Positions 9,774-16,606 of a DNA stretch of 32,443 nt are shown piece by piece. Location: positions 1 to 32,443 of the forward strand of contig JAPLRR010000022.1 of assembly GCA_026399075.1 (NCBI GenBank), written 5' to 3'. The notes under the pieces are model-generated. The model was not told the DNA's origin and made no database searches. It saw only the letters and a list, made by a program, of their open reading frames with translations. The position numbers and the translations under genes are program-made. Position 1 is the first letter of the stretch, and each line of letters begins with the position of its first letter. The DNA is from Methylococcales bacterium (GTDB lineage: Bacteria > Pseudomonadota > Gammaproteobacteria > Methylococcales > Methylomonadaceae).

Positions 9774-10841
9774 ATGTCCACACAACTAAAAACAAGCTTA
9801 ATGAACCCACTTATCTTATTCGTATTCATCTTGGGGCTACAGGCTTGCACCAGCAACATCAACAGCAGCAAGCCCGTCCAGGACTTCATCAGCAATATGG
9901 TGGTTAAGCACCAATTTAATGAAGCTGAGCTTAACCAGTTGTTTGACGGCGTGGAAGTCAAAGAGGACATCATCAAAAAAATTACCTCGCCTGCTGAAGC
10001 CATGCCTTGGTACAAATACCGGAAGTTATTTATGACCGAGGCGCGCATTGATGGCGGCGTAAAATTTTGGCAGGAAAACGAGCAGGTTTTGGCGGCGGTT
10101 GAGCAACAATCGGGTGTGCCTGCGGAAATTATTGTCGCGATTATTGGTGTAGAAACACTGTATGGCGCAAAAACAGGCAAGCATCGGATTATAGATGCCT
10201 TGTTCACATTAGCGTTTGCGTATCCGCCGCGCAGCCAATTTTTTCAAAGCGAGCTGGAAAATTTCTTGCTGCTGTGCCGCGAGGAACACAAAAATCCCTT
10301 GGAGGCGACCGGTTCTTATGCGGGTGCCATGGGGATGCCGCAATTTATGCCCAGCAGTTTCAGGGAGTATGCGGTCGATTATGACAAAGATGGCCGTAAA
10401 GACATTTGGCATAACAATGGTGATGTGATTGCCAGTGTTGCCAATTATTTTGTCAAGCATCAATGGCAGACGGGACAGCTGGTTGCCGTTCCTGTGACCG
10501 CGATGGGGGAAAACTATAAAAGTGCATTGGCAGGCGGACTTAAGCCGGACTTAAGACTTGACGGGTTAGAATCGCTCAACTTAAAAATAGCGAGGAAGCT
10601 CCCTTTAGACCGTAAAGTAAAATTGCTTAGCTTTGAACAGCAACCGATAGCACAAAAACCAAGCACAGAGCTTTGGTTGGGATTTGATAATTTTTATGTC
10701 ATTACCCGTTACAACCATAGCCCTTTGTATGCCATGGCTGTTTATCAGTTAAGCCAATCTATTTTAAATAAAAAAGGCAATACCCATGAACAGATTTCTA
10801 CTGATAATTTTAATTATCACCCTAAACGCGTGTTCTACTGA
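9774..10841 (+). CDS. mltB: Lytic murein transglycosylase B (outer-membrane lipoprotein)
   Basis: MltB cleaves the glycan backbone to 1,6-anhydro ends. The 355-residue protein has a lipoprotein signal with Cys near residue 25 (LGLQAC). The catalytic domain carries Glu127 in IIGVETLYGAKTG, and later GAMGMPQFMPSSF and YDKDGRKDIW, all classical MltB motifs. An internal ATG at 9801 would give a shorter signal peptide and cannot be excluded. The C-terminal 18 or so residues, after VYQLSQSILNKKGN, are non-conserved in appearance and overlap the start of rlpA by 56 bases in another frame. This suggests a lost ancestral stop. Confidence 0.96.
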   Translation: MSTQLKTSLMNPLILFVFILGLQACTSNINSSKPVQDFISNMVVKHQFNEAELNQLFDGVEVKEDIIKKITSPAEAMPWYKYRKLFMTEARIDGGVKFWQENEQVLAAVEQQSGVPAEIIVAIIGVETLYGAKTGKHRIIDALFTLAFAYPPRSQFFQSELENFLLLCREEHKNPLEATGSYAGAMGMPQFMPSSFREYAVDYDKDGRKDIWHNNGDVIASVANYFVKHQWQTGQLVAVPVTAMGENYKSALAGGLKPDLRLDGLESLNLKIARKLPLDRKVKLLSFEQQPIAQKPSTELWLGFDNFYVITRYNHSPLYAMAVYQLSQSILNKKGNTHEQISTDNFNYHPKRVFY

Positions 10842-11607
10842 ACCGGTTATGACATCCGGTGCCACATTCGACCCCCAGTTAGTGGATGAACCCGCCACTT
10901 ACACCTCACCCAAGTTAGTTTTAAAATACCATTCAAAAGTGCCTTTAACACGTAAAGGCACAGGATACGCGCAACAAGAAGACCTGTTTCCGCGTATCGC
11001 CAAATACATCAAAAAAGGTGTGGCTTCCTGGTACGGCCCAGGATTCCACGGCAGAAAAACTGCCACTGGCGAGATTTTCGACATGTATGCAATGACCGCC
11101 GCGCATAAAACCCTGCCTATCCCCTCTTACGCACAAGTCACAAACCTCGAAAACAACCGCAGCATTATCGTCCGCATTAATGACCGTGGGCCTTTTGTCC
11201 GTAATCGGGAATTAGATTTATCTTACGCCGCTGCAAAAAACTTGGACATGATGCAAGATGGCACGGGCAAGATAGAAATTAAGACCATCCCGGAAAGCCA
11301 AGCCTTGCCCCAACTGCAACAGTTGGCTGAAGAGCAGGAACAAGACCTTTATTTACAAGTAGGCAGTTTTGGTAGCCAAAAGAAAGCCTTGCAATTAAAA
11401 GATAAAATTACTGCCTTCCAGCTGCCAGAACCCGATATCCGTTCTTCGACCTACAAAAGGTCTACGCTCTATAAAGTGCAAATTGGCCCGATAGACTCGG
11501 AGTCTTCAGCGAAAGAATTGAGCGAACAGTTGGCCAAAATTGGCATCAGGGATACCCAATTTGTTACTGAATCCAAACAATCAACTGGCTCACGTGTTAT
11601 AATGTAG
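10786..11607 (+). CDS. rlpA: Septal-ring/peptidoglycan lytic transglycosylase RlpA (lipoprotein)
   Basis: RlpA is an outer-membrane lipoprotein that cuts naked glycan strands. The 273-residue product has a lipobox ending at Cys16 (TLNAC). A double-psi beta-barrel domain (about 78-165) holds KTATGEIFDMYAMTAAHKT, where Glu96 and His107 correspond to the catalytic pair of Pseudomonas RlpA. A C-terminal SPOR domain (about 198-273, YLQVGSF) binds denuded peptidoglycan. Its start lies 56 bases inside mltB. The end of the gene also holds a probable promoter for dacA. Confidence 0.96.
   Translation: MNRFLLIILIITLNACSTEPVMTSGATFDPQLVDEPATYTSPKLVLKYHSKVPLTRKGTGYAQQEDLFPRIAKYIKKGVASWYGPGFHGRKTATGEIFDMYAMTAAHKTLPIPSYAQVTNLENNRSIIVRINDRGPFVRNRELDLSYAAAKNLDMMQDGTGKIEIKTIPESQALPQLQQLAEEQEQDLYLQVGSFGSQKKALQLKDKITAFQLPEPDIRSSTYKRSTLYKVQIGPIDSESSAKELSEQLAKIGIRDTQFVTESKQSTGSRVIM
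11595..11603 (+). promoter_or_regulatory. Extended -10 promoter for dacA inside the 3' end of rlpA
   Basis: TGTTATAAT is a perfect extended -10 element (TGnTATAAT), ending just before the rlpA stop codon. No good -35 hexamer exists at 17 bases upstream, as is common for extended -10 promoters. Transcription would start near 11610, within the hairpin that follows, and read dacA, whose ATG is at 11644. The call rests on sequence match only. Confidence 0.5.
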
Positions 11608-11632
11608 ACAGCAATATTGTTTTACTGTCTAC
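11604..11632 (+). other. Hairpin across the rlpA stop codon, ahead of dacA
   Basis: GTAGACAG (11604-11611) pairs perfectly with CTGTCTAC (11625-11632) around 13 bases. The rlpA stop TAG lies in the left arm and the dacA ATG is 12 bases beyond the right arm. No T tract follows. It may affect RNA stability or dacA translation, or act as a protein-binding palindrome. Confidence 0.45.
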
Positions 11633-11643
11633 TTTAAAGAGCG

Positions 11644-12816
11644 ATGAACCCTTTTAAAAAAATTACCCTGATTTTATTTTTTGGCCTCCTGTTTCCTTTC
11701 GTCGAAGCCCATTCAGAAACCGCTGAAATTACCACCCCGCCTGTTCCAACCATAGCCGCCACCGCTTTTATCCTACAGGATTACCATACCGGTAAAGTGT
11801 TGGCGGAAAATAACGCCGATGCCAAACTCGCACCTGCCAGCCTCACTAAAATCATGACGGTTTATGTGGTATTTAGGGAGCTAAGCAGTGGCCGTTTGCA
11901 TCTGGACGACAAAGCCACCATTAGCGAAAAAGCCTGGAAAACGACTGGCTCCAAAATGTTTGTCGAATTAGGCAACCAAGTTAGGATAGAAGACCTGCTT
12001 AAAGGGGTCATTATCCAGTCTGGCAATGATGCCAGTGTCGCCTTGGCCGAACATGTCGCCGGCAATGAAGAGACTTTTGCCGACATGATGAACCAACATG
12101 CCGCCCGTTTGGGTATGAGCAACAGCCATTTCAAAAACAGTGACGGCTTGCCCATCGCCGACCATTACACCACGGCGCGTGATTTAGCCAAGCTGACGAC
12201 AGCGGTAATCAAAGAGTTTCCTGACTACTACCGTTGGTTTTCCCAAAAAGAATTCACCTATAACAAAATCACCCAGCAAAACCGCAATAAATTGCTCTCG
12301 CGTGATGAATCCGTTGATGGGGTGAAAACTGGTTTTACCGATGATGCAGGCTACTGCTTGGTCGCATCGGCCTTACGCGAAGACATGCGCTTAATTTCAG
12401 TCGTAATGGGCGCAAAAAACGCCAATGCACGGGCTAACGAAAACCAAACCTTATTGAATTATGGCTTCCGGTTTTTTGAATCGCATCGCTTATATCAAGG
12501 CAAAACAGCCTTGAAAGAAGCACGGGTCTGGAAAGGCGACAGCAAAACCTTGGACTTGGGTCTGGCCGAAGACCTGTACGCCACGATTCCGCGTCGGCTT
12601 TACAAAGACCTTAAAGCCGTCATTACCGTTGACCAAAAAATCACCGCGCCTATTAAAGAAGGCACCAAACTGGGTTCAGTCAAAGTTAGCCTTAACAATG
12701 AAGTGGTTAACGACATAGACTTGATCGCCTTAAAATCGGTTGAGCAAGGCAATATTTTCCGTAGATTGTCGGATAGCGTATTGATGTTGATGGAGAAATC
12801 AGATGATGGAAAATAA
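11644..12816 (+). CDS. dacA: D-alanyl-D-alanine carboxypeptidase (PBP5/6 family)
   Basis: This periplasmic low-molecular-weight penicillin-binding protein removes the terminal D-alanine from pentapeptides. The 390-residue product has a signal peptide (about 1-23, cleavage near VEAHS). The active-site motifs are SLTK with Ser66, SGN at Ser126 and KTG at Lys228. A C-terminal beta domain and a short amphipathic tail (SDSVLMLMEK) anchor it to the membrane. Length is usual for PBP5/PBP6. The Pseudomonas counterpart in this position is called dacC. It has a probable promoter of its own and overlaps dat by a few codons. Confidence 0.96.
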   Translation: MNPFKKITLILFFGLLFPFVEAHSETAEITTPPVPTIAATAFILQDYHTGKVLAENNADAKLAPASLTKIMTVYVVFRELSSGRLHLDDKATISEKAWKTTGSKMFVELGNQVRIEDLLKGVIIQSGNDASVALAEHVAGNEETFADMMNQHAARLGMSNSHFKNSDGLPIADHYTTARDLAKLTTAVIKEFPDYYRWFSQKEFTYNKITQQNRNKLLSRDESVDGVKTGFTDDAGYCLVASALREDMRLISVVMGAKNANARANENQTLLNYGFRFFESHRLYQGKTALKEARVWKGDSKTLDLGLAEDLYATIPRRLYKDLKAVITVDQKITAPIKEGTKLGSVKVSLNNEVVNDIDLIALKSVEQGNIFRRLSDSVLMLMEKSDDGK

Positions 12817-13648
12817 AATTGTCTATTTAAACGGCGATTATTTGCCATTGGCTGAAGCCAAAGTTTCGGTGTTGGACCGGGGCTTTTTATTTGGCGATGG
12901 CGTTTATGAAGTTATCCCATCCTATCATGGCCATTTGTTCCACTTGCAAGCCCATCTTGAGCGTTTGGAAAATAGCTTGGCGGGTATCCGGCTGGCCAAC
13001 CCCCACAGTCGCGAGCAATGGGAAGCCATTTTTGCGCCTTTGTTGGACAGCAAGCTAAACCAGTATATTTATTTGCAGGTCACCCGTGGAGTCGCGTCTA
13101 AAAGGGATCATGGGTTTCCTGAAAACATCCCGGCCACCGTGTTTGTGATGTGTTCAGAAATCGTGCCTTTTGCTGGCCTAAACGACGGCGTAAAAGCCAT
13201 CAGCATGGATGACACCCGCTGGCAATTTTGCAATGTCAAAGCCATCACCTTGCTGGGCAATATTTTGCACAGGCAAGCGGCGATAGACCACGGTTGTGCC
13301 GAAGCCTTGCTGGTAAAAGACGGCAATGTGGTTGAGGGGGCTGCGAGCAATGTGTTTGCGGTTATCGACGGGGTGTTATGCACACCGCCAAAAAGCAACG
13401 CAATTTTGCCGGGCATTACCCGCGATGTTATTTTGGAATTGGCCATCAGTAACAACATCGCTTGTAGCGAGGCGGATATCCCCTTTGCTGCATTACAAAC
13501 CGCCAGTGAAATTTGGGTGTGCAGCTCCACACGTGAGATCATCCCCATTGTAGAGCTGGATGCCAAACCCGTGGCCAACGGCAAGCCCGGCCCAGTATGG
13601 CACAGCATGAACCAAATTTTTCAAGCTTATAAGCAATCCTTACTATGA
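12806..13648 (+). CDS. dat: D-amino-acid aminotransferase (class IV, PLP)
   Basis: The 280-residue enzyme transfers amino groups between D-alanine and 2-oxoglutarate, giving D-glutamate. Fold-type IV features are clear: FGDGVYEV near 29-36, Lys145 (in CNVKAITLLGN) as the PLP-binding lysine, and Glu177 in VVEGAASNVF. Counting from the second of two adjacent ATGs (12806) puts both residues at the numbers known for Bacillus D-amino-acid aminotransferase, which supports this start over 12803. It overlaps dacA upstream and the next gene by ATGA downstream, so all three are translationally coupled. A branched-chain or aminodeoxychorismate lyase role is less likely given the alignment and neighbours. 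Confidence 0.9.
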   Translation: MENKIVYLNGDYLPLAEAKVSVLDRGFLFGDGVYEVIPSYHGHLFHLQAHLERLENSLAGIRLANPHSREQWEAIFAPLLDSKLNQYIYLQVTRGVASKRDHGFPENIPATVFVMCSEIVPFAGLNDGVKAISMDDTRWQFCNVKAITLLGNILHRQAAIDHGCAEALLVKDGNVVEGAASNVFAVIDGVLCTPPKSNAILPGITRDVILELAISNNIACSEADIPFAALQTASEIWVCSSTREIIPIVELDAKPVANGKPGPVWHSMNQIFQAYKQSLL

Positions 13649-13902
13649 GCGAAGAAACCCTGTTTGAATTCCCTTGCCAATTTCCTGTCAAGGCCATGGG
13701 CAAGGCCGATTTGGAATTGGACATACTGGTGGTGGAGATTATCCGCCGCCATGTCCCAGAAGTTGGCACTGTCACCACCCGCGCCAGTAAAGACGGTGTT
13801 TATCTCGCCGTCACCGTCATCATTGAAGCCACCAGCAAACCCCAACTGGATGCGATTTACCAAGATTTGACCGACCACCCGCATGTATTAGTGGCTTTGT
13901 AG
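13645..13902 (+). CDS. ybeD: YbeD family protein (DUF493/UPF0250)
   Basis: This 85-residue cytoplasmic protein has a small ferredoxin-like alpha/beta fold in the family. The sequence FEFPCQFPVKAMG followed by TRASKDGVYLAVTV is diagnostic for DUF493. Its molecular function is unknown. It is conserved between a dac gene and lipB in many gammaproteobacteria, as here, and starts on the ATGA overlap with dat. Confidence 0.92.
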   Translation: MSEETLFEFPCQFPVKAMGKADLELDILVVEIIRRHVPEVGTVTTRASKDGVYLAVTVIIEATSKPQLDAIYQDLTDHPHVLVAL

Positions 13903-13944
13903 GCTACTTAGCTGCTGTATGGCATTGACAACGTGGAGCTAGCG

Positions 13945-14388
13945 ATGAAAACCAGCCAATACGAATCTGATGTTGTCGCTTGGGCCAACCAGCAGGCGCA
14001 GTTCATCCGTGCCAAGCAGTTTGATTTACTTGACTTGGAACATATCGCAGGGGAAATAGAGGACGTGGGCAAAAGCGAACAACGGGAGTTGGCTAACCGC
14101 ATGGTTTTACTGCTTGCGCATTTGCTTAAGTGGCAGTTTCAGCCGGAACGGCAAGGGGCCAGTTGGCAACTGACTATCCGTAACCAGCGCCGCGCCATTG
14201 CCTTGCACCTAAAACAAGTACCTAGCTTAAAGGCAAAGCTAATCGATGCAGAGTGGTTGGAAATCGTTTGGGGCGATGCGGTATACCAAGCATCCAAAGA
14301 AACGGGTTTGGACTGTTTCCCAGAAACCTGGATTTGGACAGTTGCAGATAGTTTAGCGGATGGTTGGTTGCCCACTGCTAGCAACTGA
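13945..14388 (+). CDS. DUF29 domain-containing protein
   Basis: The 147-residue soluble protein begins MKTSQYESDVVAWANQQA and continues with LDLEHIAGEIEDVGKSEQREL and LAHLLKWQFQPE, the typical DUF29 pattern. The family is common in cyanobacteria and some gammaproteobacteria and has no established function. The ATG at 13945 follows GGAG at seven bases. An upstream GTG at 13933 in the same frame is less likely. It breaks the otherwise conserved ybeD-lipB adjacency, so it looks like an accessory insertion into the array. Confidence 0.88.
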   Translation: MKTSQYESDVVAWANQQAQFIRAKQFDLLDLEHIAGEIEDVGKSEQRELANRMVLLLAHLLKWQFQPERQGASWQLTIRNQRRAIALHLKQVPSLKAKLIDAEWLEIVWGDAVYQASKETGLDCFPETWIWTVADSLADGWLPTASN

Positions 14389-14472
14389 AACTGAAAGCCA
14401 CCATGCAAAAATAATGCTTGTAGTGTTGCTTATTCGGCGGCTACAAACATCTCAACCTGAATCAATAACCCT

Positions 14473-15072
14473 ATGGTCATCACGCGACAGTTAGGCGTAC
14501 AGGATTATGCCCCAGTCTGGCACGACATGCAGCAATTCACCCAAAACCGCAGCGCAGAAACTGCTGATGAGTTGTGGGTAGTTGAACATCATCCTGTTTA
14601 CACCTTAGGCCTAAACGGCAAACGCGAGCATTTGCTCAACGTAGGCAATATACCTGTCATCAATACCGATAGGGGCGGGCAAGTCACTTATCATGCACCC
14701 GGACAAGTGGTGGTCTACACCTTGCTGGACATTAAACGCTTAAACATCAATATCCGCGAACTGGTCACGCTACTAGAAGGCGCAATGATCAGCACCTTGG
14801 CGGATTATGGTATTATGGCAAAGGCTAGGGCGGAGGCGCCTGGCGTTTATGTACAGGATAAAAAAATTGGCTCAATCGGCTTAAGGATTAAGAAAAATTG
14901 CAGCTATCATGGCTTAAGCCTGAATAATGCCATGGATTTAACGCCGTTTGACGGCATCAACCCCTGCGGCTACCAGAACCTTAAAGTCACCCAAGTCTCT
15001 GCTTTAGGAGTCAACCTAAGCAGCCAGCAACTTGCAAGTTCGATTACCCAAGCGATTATAAAGGCACTCTAG
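14473..15072 (+). CDS. lipB: Octanoyl-(acyl-carrier-protein):protein N-octanoyltransferase
   Basis: LipB transfers octanoate from acyl carrier protein to lipoyl domains, the first step of lipoate synthesis. The 199-residue product carries the signature [12 protein letters not shown] (about 72-83). The catalytic pair is Lys131 ([10 protein letters not shown]) and Cys165 (INPCGYQ), both conserved. Length is usual. The start has only a weak ribosome-binding site. It is followed after two bases by lipA. Confidence 0.96.
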   Translation: MVITRQLGVQDYAPVWHDMQQFTQNRSAETADELWVVEHHPVYTLGLNGKREHLLNVGNIPVINTDRGGQVTYHAPGQVVVYTLLDIKRLNINIRELVTLLEGAMISTLADYGIMAKARAEAPGVYVQDKKIGSIGLRIKKNCSYHGLSLNNAMDLTPFDGINPCGYQNLKVTQVSALGVNLSSQQLASSITQAIIKAL

Positions 15073-15074
15073 CA

Positions 15075-16031
15075 ATGACTATCCAAGCCCCCTCCCGCTC
15101 GACCCCCGGCTCACACCAGCGCAGCACCGAAAAATTGGCGCGTATCCCCATAAAAGTCGAAGTTACGGATACCGTGTTGCGAAAACCTGATTGGATACGC
15201 GTAAAGCTGAGCGCCAGTGATGAAGTGACCAACATTAAGCGCCTGTTACGTGAGCATCAGCTGCATACGGTGTGCGAAGAGGCAGCTTGCCCAAATTTGG
15301 GCGAGTGTTTCCAGCACGGTACGGCCACGTTTATGATCATGGGCGATTTATGCACACGCCGCTGCCCTTTTTGTGATGTCGCGCATGGCAAACCTTTACC
15401 CTTGGATGCCAAAGAACCGCAGAATCTAGCCGATGCCATACAGGCCATGGCCTTAAAATATGTGGTGATCACCTCGGTGGATAGGGATGATTTACGGGAT
15501 GGTGGGGCAGGGCATTTTGCCGAGTGCATCAAAATAATCCGCCAGCAGACACCCAGCACCAAAATTGAAATTTTAGTCCCCGACTTCCGTGGCCGCATCG
15601 ACAAAGCAATAGCCTTGCTTGCCGAACAACCCTGCGATGTGTTCAACCACAACTTGGAAACTGTGCCACGGCTTTATAAACAAGTGCGTCCCGGTGCGGA
15701 TTATGCCGGATCTTTAGCGCTGTTAGACAAATATGGCAAAGCCCAGCCCAACACCCCGACCAAATCAGGGCTGATGCTAGGTGTCGGCGAAACCCCCGAA
15801 GAAATCCAGCAAGTGCTGGAAGATTTGGTAGCACATGGCTGCACCATGCTGACCTTAGGTCAATATCTCCAACCCACGAAAGCCCATCTGCCTGTCAAAA
15901 GCTATATCACCCCGCAACAATTCGATGACTATGGCACCCTAGCCAAACAATTAGGCTTCAAACAAGTCGCCAGTGCGCCGATGGTCAGGTCGTCTTATCA
16001 TGCCGATCTTCAGGCGAAGGCGATGATTTGA
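15075..16031 (+). CDS. lipA: Lipoyl synthase (radical SAM)
   Basis: LipA inserts two sulphur atoms into protein-bound octanoate. The 318-residue enzyme shows the auxiliary cluster ligands Cys67, Cys72 and Cys78 ([12 protein letters not shown]), the radical-SAM cluster CTRRCPFC at Cys93, Cys97 and Cys100, and the C-terminal RSSYHA whose serine ligates the auxiliary cluster. It is complete and couples to lipB. Confidence 0.98.
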   Translation: MTIQAPSRSTPGSHQRSTEKLARIPIKVEVTDTVLRKPDWIRVKLSASDEVTNIKRLLREHQLHTVCEEAACPNLGECFQHGTATFMIMGDLCTRRCPFCDVAHGKPLPLDAKEPQNLADAIQAMALKYVVITSVDRDDLRDGGAGHFAECIKIIRQQTPSTKIEILVPDFRGRIDKAIALLAEQPCDVFNHNLETVPRLYKQVRPGADYAGSLALLDKYGKAQPNTPTKSGLMLGVGETPEEIQQVLEDLVAHGCTMLTLGQYLQPTKAHLPVKSYITPQQFDDYGTLAKQLGFKQVASAPMVRSSYHADLQAKAMI

Positions 16032-16052
16032 GTTGATTAAGCCTTTCAGCTG

Positions 16053-16340
16053 GTGTGTGTGGTGAAGGTTTTCAATTGGTTGATCTATGGCAGCCTTTGT
16101 ATCCTCGGCTTGTCCAGTTGTGCGACGTTCAAAACGTTGGATGCCCATCTTCCTTTGGAACAGCGGATGTTTGTTTATAGCGGGACACGGTTGGATTGGG
16201 CGGCAATAGTGGAAAACGATGCCGCCCTTAGGAAGTTTAAAGTCAGCCCGCCAACTTATCCAGTCATTGACCTGCCTTTAAGTTTTGCTTTGGATACGAT
16301 ATTTTTTCCATTGGCGGTTGGTGCGGAAGTTTTTCATTGA
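16053..16340 (+). CDS. YceK/YidQ-family lipoprotein (DUF1375)
   Basis: The product is a small lipoprotein of about 95 residues with lipobox LSSC near residues 20-23. The C-terminal half, YPVIDLPLSFALDTIFFPL, matches the conserved core of YceK (ILDLPFSLVFDTLLLP). Function is unknown and the location is probably an outer or inner membrane lipoprotein. Three GTG codons lie close together (16053, 16059, 16062). The last gives MKVFNWLIYG, an equally good signal peptide, so the exact start is uncertain. It closes the plus-strand envelope array. The following 266 bases (16341-16606) hold no gene I can support. Confidence 0.75.
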   Translation: MCVVKVFNWLIYGSLCILGLSSCATFKTLDAHLPLEQRMFVYSGTRLDWAAIVENDAALRKFKVSPPTYPVIDLPLSFALDTIFFPLAVGAEVFH

Positions 16341-16606
16341 GAGGGGTTTGTTTGCTGCGCGTGATGGCTTAATATTTTTAGGTATTATGAGCTTAGTGCC
16401 GCGCCAACGGTTTACATTGCTAAAGCCGACATTTCGTGCCCCTCCCAGTTAAAAAATTAGTTACCGGCACATAAGCCTGGAGACTAACGCTTGTTTGCTA
16501 GCCTTGTTAGAGCATTGATGTAAAGGCGTTATAGATCAAAGGGGCATTTTTTCGGCCCACATTTTGAAATTTGTTGCTGTCGTGTCAACCGCAAGTTCGG
16601 TAAACG

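Noticed and set aside
9668..10207. 179-codon minus-strand frame across rodA/mltB
   Set aside because: Antisense to two well-supported genes; composition is an artefact.
13108..13608. 166-codon minus-strand frame opposite dat
   Set aside because: dat has all catalytic residues at expected positions, so the antisense frame is a shadow.
16448..16461. 14-base AT-rich sequence identical to 99-112 near the ATPase break
   Set aside because: Low complexity (mainly an A run); flanks do not match, so a shared mobile element is not supported.
16341..16606. Possible c-di-GMP riboswitch or small gene near the GGDEF/EAL gene
   Set aside because: No conserved riboswitch core, strong stem or plausible coding frame was visible.
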